NCBI GenBank assembly: GCA_004213235.1
Contig: SHAI01000076.1
Location: 1 to 10,188, forward strand
Length of the DNA stretch: 10,188 nt
Origin: Parvularculaceae bacterium
GTDB lineage: Bacteria; Pseudomonadota; Alphaproteobacteria; Caulobacterales; Parvularculaceae
Reading direction: 5' to 3'
Below, one piece after another: positions 1 to 7,598 of this stretch. A program made the position numbers and the translations under genes. Below the pieces are notes generated by a model. It searched no databases. It was not told where the DNA came from and was given only the letters and a program-made list of their open reading frames with translations. How positions within the stretch are numbered: position 1 is the first letter of the stretch; every line of letters begins with the position of its first letter.

Positions 1-42
1 GCGTTCATGTCGGCAGTCTGCATCTGAAAGGGTGACCCATTC
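1..42 (+). promoter_or_regulatory. ftsH leader with ribosome binding site; probable end of an upstream gene
   Basis: A purine-rich AAAGGG stretch at 27-32 lies about 10 nt before the ftsH ATG and is the likely Shine-Dalgarno site. The stretch is too short to identify the gene before it. Two readings are possible: a frame ending in TGA at 25-27, or a frame ending in TGA at 44-46 that would overlap the ftsH start as ATGA (translational coupling). In many alphaproteobacteria tilS precedes ftsH, so a tilS 3' end is a reasonable guess, but nothing in these few codons proves it. Confidence 0.4.
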
Positions 43-1977
43 ATGACAACGCGAAATATGATCATTTGGGGGCTGGTATTTCTATCCTTCATTTTGATCC
101 TCCAAATGTTCGAATTCAGTCCGTCTGGCGAGGCACCACGGCAGCTGACCTATTCGGAGTTTATGGCGCAGATCGACACAAGCTCGGTCCGCTCTGCGGA
201 GATTGATCGGGAAAAGGTTCAAGGCGTTCTCAGTGATGGTAGCCAGTTTGAAACCTCTATTCCGGCGACGGCTGGCGCGAGTGTCGCTGATCGGCTGAAC
301 GCATCCGGCGCGGATACGCGGATCACGCCAGAAGAAGAGCTGCCTTTGGCGCTATCGATTTTATTTAATATTCTGCCGTTTCTGATTTTTCTCGCTTTTT
401 TCTTCTTCATCATGCGCCAGATGCAGGGTGCGGGTGGCAAGGCCATGGGCTTTGGCAAGTCCCGTGCGAAACTTCTGACCGAGCGGCAGGGACGTGTCAC
501 GTTCGAGGATGTTGCCGGGATCGATGAAGCCAAGGAAGAATTGGAAGAGATCGTCGAGTATTTGAAAGACCCGATGAAGTTCCAACGTCTCGGCGGTAAA
601 ATTCCAAAGGGCGCATTGCTTGTTGGCCCGCCGGGCACTGGTAAAACGCTCCTGGCGCGCGCCATTGCCGGTGAGGCAAATGTGCCGTTTTTCACCATTT
701 CCGGCTCTGACTTTGTTGAAATGTTTGTCGGCGTTGGCGCATCGCGGGTGCGCGACATGTTTGAACAGGCAAAGAAGAACGCGCCCTGCATTATCTTTAT
801 AGACGAGATTGACGCGGTCGGGCGCCATCGCGGTGCCGGGCTCGGCGGCGGCAATGATGAGCGCGAGCAAACCTTGAACCAGCTCCTTGTGGAAATGGAC
901 GGGTTTGAGGCCAATGAAGGTATCATCCTTGTTGCCGCGACCAACCGCCCGGATGTTCTGGACCCGGCGCTTCTTCGCCCGGGCAGATTCGACCGTCAGG
1001 TTGTGGTGCCGAACCCGGACGTGGCGGGCCGGGAAAAGATCCTGAAAGTCCACGCCAACAAAGTGCCACTGGCTCCGGACGTTGATTTGCGCACCATTGC
1101 CCGGGGCTCGCCAGGATTTTCCGGGGCGGATCTTGCAAATCTCGTCAACGAAGCGGCACTGCTTGCGGCGCGCCGTGGCAAGCGTTTCGTGACGGCGAAA
1201 GAATTCGACAACGCAAAAGACAAGGTTCTCATGGGCGCAGAACGCCGCTCCATGGTGATGACCGAGGAAGAAAAACAGCTGACCGCCTATCATGAGGCAG
1301 GGCACGCGCTTGTCGGGATATGCATGCCGGGGTCCGATCCGGTGCACAAGGCGACGATCATTCCCCGTGGCCGCGCCCTTGGCATGGTGCAGTATCTGCC
1401 CGAAGGAGACAGATATTCATTCTCGCTTGAACAGATGCGGGCTAAACTTGCCAGCGTCATGGGCGGACGCGTAGCCGAGGAGCTGAAATTTGGTGAGGAA
1501 AAAGTCACGTCTGGGGCTTCTTCCGACATCGAATATGCAACGCGGCTCGCTCGCGCGATGGTAACCCAGTACGGCCTGTCAGAGAAGCTTGGGCCTATCG
1601 CCTATGCCGAAGAAGAGGGAGAGGTCTTCCTTGGGCAGAGTATTGCCCGGTCGAAATCCATCTCGACCGACACCGCCAAGCTGATTGAGGATGAAATCAA
1701 GCGGTTTGTGACTGAGGGTTATGAGAAGGCGCGCGAGATCCTGACGGATCGCCGAGATGATTGGGAAAAGATTTCCCAGGCACTTCTTGAGTTTGAAACC
1801 CTCACGGGTGAGGAGATTGAAAAACTCCTGAAGGGCGAAGAGATTGTTCGCGAGGACCCGGCTGATCATGCAACGCCGCCAGGCCCATCCGTTCCTGCCG
1901 CCGGTGCGCCGGGGGCGGGCGTGAAAAAGAACGATGGCGGAAACGGTGGCATGGAGCCCAGCCCCCAGGGAGCATAA
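43..1977 (+). CDS. ftsH: ATP-dependent zinc metalloprotease FtsH
   Basis: FtsH is the membrane-anchored AAA+ protease that extracts and degrades misfolded membrane proteins and selected short-lived cytosolic regulators. The 644-residue product has the complete family layout: first membrane helix about 6-23, periplasmic domain about 24-103, second membrane helix about 104-124, then the cytoplasmic AAA+ module. That module shows Walker A GPPGTGKT (195-202), pore motif FVG (228-230), Walker B IIFIDEIDA (250-258) and the second region of homology with the arginine fingers (about 299-318). The protease domain has HEAGH (417-421), and Asp495 fits the third zinc ligand. These positions match E. coli FtsH numbering, so nothing is missing. 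Residues from about 600 on are a Pro/Gly-rich, poorly conserved tail. The last codons and the TAA lie inside the first unit of a tandem repeat. The start is supported by the purine tract at 27-32 and by the position of the first helix. The downstream neighbour is convergent, so folP/glmM, which follow ftsH in some relatives, are absent here. Confidence 0.99.
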   Translation: MTTRNMIIWGLVFLSFILILQMFEFSPSGEAPRQLTYSEFMAQIDTSSVRSAEIDREKVQGVLSDGSQFETSIPATAGASVADRLNASGADTRITPEEELPLALSILFNILPFLIFLAFFFFIMRQMQGAGGKAMGFGKSRAKLLTERQGRVTFEDVAGIDEAKEELEEIVEYLKDPMKFQRLGGKIPKGALLVGPPGTGKTLLARAIAGEANVPFFTISGSDFVEMFVGVGASRVRDMFEQAKKNAPCIIFIDEIDAVGRHRGAGLGGGNDEREQTLNQLLVEMDGFEANEGIILVAATNRPDVLDPALLRPGRFDRQVVVPNPDVAGREKILKVHANKVPLAPDVDLRTIARGSPGFSGADLANLVNEAALLAARRGKRFVTAKEFDNAKDKVLMGAERRSMVMTEEEKQLTAYHEAGHALVGICMPGSDPVHKATIIPRGRALGMVQYLPEGDRYSFSLEQMRAKLASVMGGRVAEELKFGEEKVTSGASSDIEYATRLARAMVTQYGLSEKLGPIAYAEEEGEVFLGQSIARSKSISTDTAKLIEDEIKRFVTEGYEKAREILTDRRDDWEKISQALLEFETLTGEEIEKLLKGEEIVREDPADHATPPGPSVPAAGAPGAGVKKNDGGNGGMEPSPQGA

Positions 1978-2032
1978 TTCCCCAGGGGGCATAATCCCCC
2001 CAGGGTACATATTCACGCAGGGTACATAATCT
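1964..2032. repeat. 17/18-bp tandem repeat, four copies, spanning the ftsH stop codon
   Basis: Four head-to-tail units begin at 1964, 1981, 1999 and 2016 (steps of 17, 18 and 17). They read CCCAGGGAGCATAATTC, CCCAGGGGGCATAATCC, CCCAGGGTACATATTCA and CGCAGGGTACATAATCT. Units 1 and 2 agree at 15 of 17 positions, units 3 and 4 at 14 of 17. Unit 1 encodes the end of FtsH (Pro-Gln-Gly-Ala) and contains its TAA at 1975-1977; the other units are untranslated. Each of units 1, 2 and 4 contains CATAAT. The function is unknown; slippage-type duplication is the simplest origin. Confidence 0.85.
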
Positions 2033-2137
2033 AAACAGGCTGGGCTGGATCGGGATACCGCGTCCAAGCCTGGCTTGTGCCAGAGCGTTTAACCTTGCCG
2101 GAGCCGTGTTCTGGAGCCGATCCTTTTGTGGTACGCA

Positions 2138-2185
2138 GATTTTCCCGGCGATTTTCCCGGCGATTTTCAGGGCCGTTTTTCCGGC
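2138..2185. repeat. 12-bp tandem repeat, four copies
   Basis: Two identical units GATTTTCCCGGC (2138-2149 and 2150-2161) are followed by GATTTTCAGGGC (2162-2173) and a more diverged CGTTTTTCCGGC (2174-2185). Because 12 is a multiple of three, the repeat gives a periodic peptide (Lys-Ile-Ala-Gly) in one minus-strand frame, but that frame has no other sign of being a gene. It lies in untranslated sequence between convergent genes. Confidence 0.8.
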
Positions 2186-2265
2186 GATGTCCCGCACGGT
2201 TCCCCCGCAGATATTTTTAGTCATGCGTGAATAAGTGCGCCAGGCACCTGCTACGCATTGAATAG

Positions 2266-2294
2266 AAAAAGCCCGTCTCACCTGATTGAGGCGG
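2266..2294 (-). terminator. Intrinsic terminator of the histidine kinase gene
   Basis: Read on the minus strand, the arm CCGCCTCA (2294-2287), a six-base loop (2286-2281) and the arm TGAGACGG (2280-2273) form an eight-pair stem with one G-T pair. GC and then five T (2270-2266) follow. This is the standard Rho-independent layout, about 40 bp past the kinase stop codon. On the plus strand the hairpin has no T-run, so it should work only for the kinase transcript. Confidence 0.75.
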
Positions 2295-2335
2295 CGGTGC
2301 TGGTTGGCACGGACGACTTAAAAATTCCCGGGTTT

Positions 2336-4606
2336 TTATTCCGCTGCTTCGGGTTTTAGACTGGCGGCCGCAGGCTCTGAAACAGGTGGCATCTTGCGGC
2401 CCCTGCTGCCGGGTATCCTGCTTGGCTTCAGTACACGCACACCGGGCCCCAGTATCGGCGGTATACGTACTTTTGCGTCCTGACGGCGCGGGAACACGGC
2501 CGCCGCCGCGGTGCCGTCCCCGGTCTTTGACGTGATCGCTAACATACCCCCCTGGAGAGACATCAGGGAAGTGGATAGGGCAAGCCCCAGCCCGGACCCG
2601 CGACGGGTTTGGGAGAATTGATCATCGGCCAGCTCGAAAGGTGCCCCAAGGCGTTCCAGGTGTTTTTGCGCGATACCAACACCGCTGTCGGTAACAATAA
2701 CCGCAACGCTATCGAGGTCTGCTTCAACTGTGAGGGAGACTTCACCGCCTTCTGGTGTGAATTTGATCGCATTGGACAGGAGGTTCAAGACAACCTGTTT
2801 TACCGCGCGCTGGTCTGCAAATGCGGTTGGTGCGTGGCCGACGGCGATCTGTAGTGAAACATTGGTATCATTCGCGCGTTTGCCAACGAGGCGGGCGCAT
2901 TCTTTGAGAATCCGTTCCAGCTCAACATTTCCTGGCTCAAGCTTCACACGTCCGATTTCGATTTTGGACATGTCAAGAACGTCTTCGATCAGCTCCAACA
3001 GGTGTTGGCCGCTGCCCAGTATATCGTCGACATAATCTTTGTACTTCGGATTACCGAGCGGGCCAAACAACTCCGACTGCATGATTTCGGAAAAACCGTT
3101 AATCGCATTGAGAGGCGTGCGTAGCTCATGGCTCATATTGGCGAGAAATTCGCTCTTGGCGAGATTGGCTTCTTCAGCGCGCCGCTTTTCCAGCTGGTAC
3201 TTGCCCATTGTTTCTAACTGGCTTTTGCGCGATGCCTGAAGCTCACAAACAAGTTGTTCCAGCTCGCGCTCTTTACGCTTTTGTGCGCGCGCCTGGCGTT
3301 TCAGATCCGTCACATTTGAGGCAACGCATACAATGCCGCCATCGCCGGTGCGCCGGCGTGAAATGGCAAGCCACTTATCCTGCGCCAATTCTACCTCGAT
3401 GCTTTTTTCACCGATGGCGGTTTCTGGTGCGAAATAGCGAGAAACAATCTGACTGCCCGCCCGTGCCGCGCCGGTGACTTCGGCCGCGGAAAGCCCGACA
3501 CGAAGTTGGTGCGTTGGAAGGCGGAAAATCGCAGCGAAGCGATGGTTCCACGCTGCAAGTTTTCCCTCGCTGTCCCAGAGGACAAATGCTTCGTTGATGC
3601 TTTCAATGGCATCGCGGAGCCGCAGTTCGGCAATCATGGCAGACGGCGAAAAGCCCGGTGAATCCGACAGGTCAATTGCCATGCCGGCGCGTTTTTGCGC
3701 GGTAGCATCCGGGGAGGTGCGAAAATAGGCGCGCGACCAACCGCCTTGCGGGTTGCGCAAACGAATGATGCCATCCACGGCCCCTGTCGTTTGGCCGGCA
3801 AAAACCCCCAGCGCACAGCGCAGGTCCTCAGGATGTGCGAGCGCGGAAATTTCACGCAGAGAAAACGTCCGGTCGCGTGCGCCAAAGCCAAGAGGTTCCA
3901 GGATTGACTTAGAAAGACTGACGGTCCGGTTTTGTACGTTAAAATGCCATGGACTGGCGCGCCCAGCCTCCAGCGCCGTGCGTGCCTGGTTAAGTGTATC
4001 AGCGGCACCCGCCGTTTTGTTCGCCAGCCGGGTTTGACGAATGAATGCTGCCATCAGGGACACATTGACCATGCCGGTAGCGATCAGCAGCGTTAGATAC
4101 ATCACCCAGGGCGGCGTGCGTAAAAACATATCTCGCGCCGGTGCCGCTATGACGACGGTGCCATTATCACTGGTTCTCCGCCAGGAGACACGCAGCTTAC
4201 CATCTGGCGTATCAAGGGTTTGATCGCCATTACGTTCCAAAAGCAGGCTTGTGAGAATGCCGCGGTTCAGGTCCGGGCCCTGGTTTGTCCCGGCTATGGC
4301 CAGGGTGACAGCATTGGCATTCAGGACATATGTCGTCGTCGCACCACCGGCAAAACAGTCGGAAACTGTTTCGTTGATGTTTTGACCAGTGATGACCGCA
4401 AGGTCTGCCAATTGCCTGCAGCTGGTCGCAGCTTCAGCAACGCGCAGGTTCGTTTCGATCATCCGTGCCGCAGTTTCTTCGCCCGCCTTGCTGATGAAAA
4501 CAGCGCCGAGGGCGGCGACAAACAGGCCGGTCAGCACCATGAGGCGTCGCGGCGATAAGGCCCCTTTTACGCTCTCGCCTTCCTGTCTGTCTGTCGTTTT
4601 TCCCAT
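2336..4606 (-). CDS. Membrane sensor histidine kinase with two PAS domains, PleC/DivJ type
   Basis: This is a two-component sensor kinase. Counting from the chosen ATG at 4606 (756 residues), it has a membrane helix at about 22-39, a periplasmic domain at about 40-166 with two cysteines (63 and 84), and a second helix at about 167-189. Two PAS domains follow (about 204-316 and 328-436), then a coiled-coil linker (about 437-483) and HisKA with FLANMSHELRTPLN (phospho-acceptor His493). The ATPase domain has its N box near Asn612, G1 DSGVG at 640-644 and G2 GSGLGL at 672-677. The E-x-x-T next to the histidine is the motif that allows phosphatase activity in this class. The second PAS (DAIESINEAFVLWD) and the FGPLG and LDMSKIE stretches resemble alphaproteobacterial PleC/DivJ kinases that act on DivK/PleD-type regulators; that target is inferred. 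The last 48 residues or so are a basic, proline-rich tail. A TTG at 4693 would add 29 residues but has no ribosome site; the ATG has a weak GGA four bases ahead. No response regulator is adjacent. Confidence 0.9.
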   Translation of the reverse strand: MGKTTDRQEGESVKGALSPRRLMVLTGLFVAALGAVFISKAGEETAARMIETNLRVAEAATSCRQLADLAVITGQNINETVSDCFAGGATTTYVLNANAVTLAIAGTNQGPDLNRGILTSLLLERNGDQTLDTPDGKLRVSWRRTSDNGTVVIAAPARDMFLRTPPWVMYLTLLIATGMVNVSLMAAFIRQTRLANKTAGAADTLNQARTALEAGRASPWHFNVQNRTVSLSKSILEPLGFGARDRTFSLREISALAHPEDLRCALGVFAGQTTGAVDGIIRLRNPQGGWSRAYFRTSPDATAQKRAGMAIDLSDSPGFSPSAMIAELRLRDAIESINEAFVLWDSEGKLAAWNHRFAAIFRLPTHQLRVGLSAAEVTGAARAGSQIVSRYFAPETAIGEKSIEVELAQDKWLAISRRRTGDGGIVCVASNVTDLKRQARAQKRKERELEQLVCELQASRKSQLETMGKYQLEKRRAEEANLAKSEFLANMSHELRTPLNAINGFSEIMQSELFGPLGNPKYKDYVDDILGSGQHLLELIEDVLDMSKIEIGRVKLEPGNVELERILKECARLVGKRANDTNVSLQIAVGHAPTAFADQRAVKQVVLNLLSNAIKFTPEGGEVSLTVEADLDSVAVIVTDSGVGIAQKHLERLGAPFELADDQFSQTRRGSGLGLALSTSLMSLQGGMLAITSKTGDGTAAAAVFPRRQDAKVRIPPILGPGVRVLKPSRIPGSRGRKMPPVSEPAAASLKPEAAE

Positions 4607-4920
4607 ATTGTCCGCGTGCTGCTCTTCAGTGTTGCATCTGGCATTCGCAAGCTGGGCCTGATCGGTTTCACCATTTCGGCCCGCGAACTTCAAAAAGAGC
4701 AGGGCCCCAAGCTATGTCTTGTCTCTCGGTTTGCGCGCGCCATCTAAGCGAAATAGATCCACTTCCGAACTGAGAAAGGTTTTTGTGTCCGCTGAAAACG
4801 CTCTCGCGTGCTGCACGAACAAACCCTGATCCCGCACCGGTCGACATAATGCTGCAGACACGCGCCACCCTATCGAAAGCTAGTCTTGTTCGAGAGAATT
4901 TGTCACGTGGTAATATTTCA
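4607..4920. other. Spacer between pepN and the histidine kinase
   Basis: Both flanking genes read leftward, so this stretch should carry the kinase promoter or a read-through leader. I find no strong -35/-10 pair on the minus strand and no hairpin with a T-run after pepN. Small inverted repeats are present, such as CACGTG near 4904-4909 and CGTGC-A-GCACG near 4806-4816. One minus-strand frame stays open for 91 codons (4943-4668), but it starts inside the pepN 3' end and runs into the kinase leader, and no motif is recognisable. Confidence 0.5.
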
Positions 4921-7524
4921 TTAACCGATATCTTTTTCTGCACAAAGCCGGTCCAGCATCTCTTTCAGATTTGACGATATGCCGGACTGGTTTGCCATTT
5001 TGTCCAGCGCATTCTTTGCTTTCTCCCGGCGGCCGGGCTCCAGGCGTTGCCACATATCCAGTGCATTGGTCAGGCCGGCAGCCAGCTGCGGATTGAGTGG
5101 GTCGATTTTCAGCACCTGCTCCAGGAAGAACACGTATCCCGCGCCGTCTTCGGCATGGAACACTGCCAGATTGGCATTGGCAAAAACGCCAATCAGGGCA
5201 CGAACCTTGTTCGGCGTTTTGAAGTCGAAAGCATCGTGTTGGAGTAATGCTTCCAGGTCTGATAAGGCCTTAGCGTCTGAACGCATGGCGCGCCAGCTCA
5301 GCCATTTATTGACGACGAGCGGGTTGTCTTTCCATTTTTGATAAAAGGCTTCAAGAGCGCTTTGTCTGTCCGGACTGTCGCTCTGGGCAAGGGTGCCGAG
5401 CGCGGCGGCGGCATCGGTCATGTTCGATGCGTTTGCGGCTTGCTCCATAGCGAGATGGTCCTGTCCGCCCGTAACCAAAAGGCTGAGCGCCGCGTTCTTC
5501 AATGCGCGGTGCCCGGCCTGCGCCGCACCTGGATCGAATGGGGCGTCAACGCCATGGCGGCGATAGGCGATCTGAAGGGGCGCGGCGATTCGCTGGGCGA
5601 TTTGTTGGCGAATATGGTTCCGCCCTGAAACGATTTTTGTCGGGTTGATATTTTCCAGGCCCAGAAGAAGCTCCGGCGCGGTTGGGCACTTCAACAGCTC
5701 TGCGATGAAGGCTGGCTCCAGCGTGTCACTATCAAGAGCACCATGGAGTGCCTTGGCCAGCCCATCAAGGCCCGCGTCAGCATCTTCAAACGGTTTTGCG
5801 CCAGCTGCGTCCAGGCTGAGATCGCGCCATAGCGCTTCGACGCTTGCCCAGCGGTTAAATGGGTCCGGGTCAAATGCGGCGTGGGAAAGTCGCTCCGCGA
5901 GCGGGAGGTCGCGGTCGATATGAACCGGCGCACCATAGCCACTGAACACAGAAACAAGGGGCGTTCCCCGACTGTCCCCGTCAACCTTATGGAGCGGAAG
6001 ATCGATCGCGGTTTCGGCCTCGGTCATCTCCAGCCGACCGGCACCAAGTGCACTGCCTGTCTTTGCGTCAAAAATGGAATAAGCGGCGGGGATGTGTCGT
6101 GGCGGCGAAAGATCCTGGCGCAGTGACAGGTGCACATTATCGTTGCGCGGGGTTGTCTCGATGGTGACGCGCGGCGTCCCAGATTCTGTCCACCAGGTTT
6201 TAAACTGGCCCAGATCGCGGCCGCTGGCGTCTTCCATTGCCTGTTTGAAGTCTTCTATGGTCGCCGCATCGCCATCATGCCGGTCGAAATAAAGATCGCT
6301 GGCTGCACGGAAGCCTTCCGGGCCAAGCAAGGCCTTGAGCATGCGCACGACCTCAGCACCTTTTTCGTAAACTGTCGCCGTGTAGAAATTATCGATGGTG
6401 ACATAATGGTCCGGGCGCGGTGGATGGGCGAGGGGGCCGGCGTCTTCAGGAAACTGCCGGGACCATAAACGCCGCACGTCTTTGATGCGCTGGACAGCTC
6501 GCGAGCGCATGTCTGCGGAAAACTCTTGGTCGCGGAAAACCGTGAACCCTTCTTTCAGGCAAAGCTGGAACCAGTCCCGCAAGGTGACACGATTGCCTGA
6601 CCAATTGTGGAAATATTCATGGGCGACAATTGCCTCGATGTTTTCATAGTCCTGGTCGGTCGCCGTTTCCGGTGAGGCAAGGACAAAGGCGGAATTGAAA
6701 ATGTTCAGGCCTTTGTTCTCCATCGCGCCGAAATTGAAGTGATCGACAGCAACAATCATGAAAATATCGAGGTCGTATTCCCGGCCAAAGGTTTCTTCGT
6801 CCCATTTCATGGCCCGTTTCAAACTGTCCAGTGCATAGCCGCATTTGTCTTTATTGGCGTGCTGCACAAAGACCTGTAGCGATACATCGCGTCCGGACAT
6901 TGTGGTGAACTGATCTTCTACGCAGGCCAGATCGCCGCCGACGAGGGCGAAAAGATATGCAGGTTTTGGGTGAGGGTCGTGCCAGACGGCAAAATGGCGC
7001 CCATTGCCGAGATCGCCTGCATCGATCTTGTTCCCATTGGCCAGAATGATCGGATAGGTGGTTTTGTCTGCTTCGATGCGCACGGTAAAAACGGTCAGGA
7101 TATCCGGGCGATCCAGATAATAGGTGATGTGGCGAAACCCTTCCGCTTCGCACTGGGTGCAGAACATCCCTTTCGACATATACAGGCCCGAAAGCGCCGT
7201 ATTCGCTTCTGGGTTTATGAAAACGTCCGTCTCCAGGACAAAACTGGCTGGCAGCGGACCGGTAAGGGTCAGCGTTTTCTCATCAATGCAAAAAGCATCT
7301 GTCGGCGTGCCATTGATGCGCACCTCCTTCAGCTCAAGGGACTCGCCGTTCAAGACCAGGGGCGCTTTATCATCAGCACCGTCCCGGCGTTTGACCTGGA
7401 GCGACGTTGTCACGCGCGTGCGGGCAGTCTCCAGCTGAAAGGAAAGATCGGCTGTCTCAATGAGATAATCGCTGGGGCGATAATCTTTTAACTGGATGGC
7501 GGTGGGGGCGATATCGTTTCGCAT
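4921..7524 (-). CDS. pepN: Aminopeptidase N (M1 family zinc metallopeptidase)
   Basis: PepN is the main cytosolic broad-specificity aminopeptidase, removing N-terminal residues from peptides released by ATP-dependent proteases. The 867-residue product is close to the E. coli length of 870 and shows every M1 landmark. These are the substrate-anchoring GAMEN loop (266-270), the zinc site HEYFH (302-306), Glu325 as third ligand (HEXXH-X18-E), and Tyr386 in the YEKGAE stretch as the transition-state tyrosine. The N-terminal beta domain (about 1-195), the catalytic domain (about 196-450), a small beta domain, and the C-terminal helical domain (about 545-867) follow the PepN subfamily order. No signal peptide is seen, which fits a cytosolic enzyme. 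The start at 7524 is supported by alignment of the DYRPSDY segment with the family N-terminus and by a purine tract GAAGAGAGA about 6 nt upstream, which lies in the last unit of a tandem array. The gene is divergent from argF' and upstream of the kinase gene, from which about 314 bp separate it. Confidence 0.98.
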   Translation of the reverse strand: MRNDIAPTAIQLKDYRPSDYLIETADLSFQLETARTRVTTSLQVKRRDGADDKAPLVLNGESLELKEVRINGTPTDAFCIDEKTLTLTGPLPASFVLETDVFINPEANTALSGLYMSKGMFCTQCEAEGFRHITYYLDRPDILTVFTVRIEADKTTYPIILANGNKIDAGDLGNGRHFAVWHDPHPKPAYLFALVGGDLACVEDQFTTMSGRDVSLQVFVQHANKDKCGYALDSLKRAMKWDEETFGREYDLDIFMIVAVDHFNFGAMENKGLNIFNSAFVLASPETATDQDYENIEAIVAHEYFHNWSGNRVTLRDWFQLCLKEGFTVFRDQEFSADMRSRAVQRIKDVRRLWSRQFPEDAGPLAHPPRPDHYVTIDNFYTATVYEKGAEVVRMLKALLGPEGFRAASDLYFDRHDGDAATIEDFKQAMEDASGRDLGQFKTWWTESGTPRVTIETTPRNDNVHLSLRQDLSPPRHIPAAYSIFDAKTGSALGAGRLEMTEAETAIDLPLHKVDGDSRGTPLVSVFSGYGAPVHIDRDLPLAERLSHAAFDPDPFNRWASVEALWRDLSLDAAGAKPFEDADAGLDGLAKALHGALDSDTLEPAFIAELLKCPTAPELLLGLENINPTKIVSGRNHIRQQIAQRIAAPLQIAYRRHGVDAPFDPGAAQAGHRALKNAALSLLVTGGQDHLAMEQAANASNMTDAAAALGTLAQSDSPDRQSALEAFYQKWKDNPLVVNKWLSWRAMRSDAKALSDLEALLQHDAFDFKTPNKVRALIGVFANANLAVFHAEDGAGYVFFLEQVLKIDPLNPQLAAGLTNALDMWQRLEPGRREKAKNALDKMANQSGISSNLKEMLDRLCAEKDIG

Positions 7525-7530
7525 GGCGGC

Positions 7531-7598
7531 TCTCTCTTCAGGCGCTGACTGGCTTCAGGTAAACACTGGCTTCATGTAATCATTGGCTTCAGGCGATG
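7531..7598. repeat. 17-bp tandem repeat, four copies, in the pepN leader
   Basis: Four contiguous units with an exact 17-bp step read TCTCTCTTCAGGCGCTG (7531-7547), ACTGGCTTCAGGTAAAC (7548-7564), ACTGGCTTCATGTAATC (7565-7581) and ATTGGCTTCAGGCGATG (7582-7598). The middle two agree at 15 of 17 positions; the outer ones agree with their neighbours at 12 of 17. The shared core is CTTCAGG. On the minus strand the array reads toward pepN, and its last unit carries the purine tract that probably serves as the pepN ribosome site. The function is unknown. Confidence 0.85.

Larger units (their letters stand above)
1978..2335. other. Convergent spacer between ftsH and the histidine kinase
   Basis: I see no credible gene in this stretch. 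From left to right it contains the remainder of the 17/18-bp array, a 13-bp interrupted palindrome CAAGCC-T-GGCTTG (2065-2077), a direct repeat of GGAGCCG near 2099-2120, a 12-bp tandem repeat (2138-2185), and the minus-strand terminator (2266-2294). No plus-strand hairpin followed by a T-run is convincing, so how ftsH transcription ends is not visible. Minus-strand reading frames that cross this region run far into ftsH and look like shadows. Confidence 0.7.

Noticed and set aside
361..1347. A 328-codon open frame on the minus strand inside ftsH
   Set aside because: It is antisense to unmistakable FtsH motifs, has no recognisable domain, and reflects the codon bias of the real gene.
1802..2281. 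A 159-codon minus-strand frame with a Lys-Ile-Ala-Gly periodic stretch
   Set aside because: The periodic peptide comes from the 12-bp DNA repeat, the frame overlaps the ftsH 3' end by about 175 bp, and no domain or ribosome site supports it.
2321..2337. Plus-strand terminator for ftsH at the A-run, CCCGGG, T-run sequence
   Set aside because: CCCGGG has no loop and the flanking A and T runs do not pair in register through it, so no stable stem precedes the T-run.
4607..4693. TTG at 4693 as the kinase start, adding 29 residues
   Set aside because: No Shine-Dalgarno sequence precedes it, and the ATG at 4606 gives a normal short cytoplasmic lead before the first membrane helix.
4668..4943. A 91-codon minus-strand frame filling the pepN-kinase spacer
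   Set aside because: It starts within pepN and overlaps the possible kinase leader, with no motif and no clear ribosome site. It could be revisited if relatives conserve it.
6970..7491. A 173-codon plus-strand frame inside pepN
   Set aside because: It is antisense to the conserved PepN N-terminal domain and has no family features.
7531..7598. CRISPR-like array
   Set aside because: The 17-bp units are contiguous, with no unique spacers of 30 bp or so and no cas genes; it is a plain tandem repeat. The same applies to 1964-2032.
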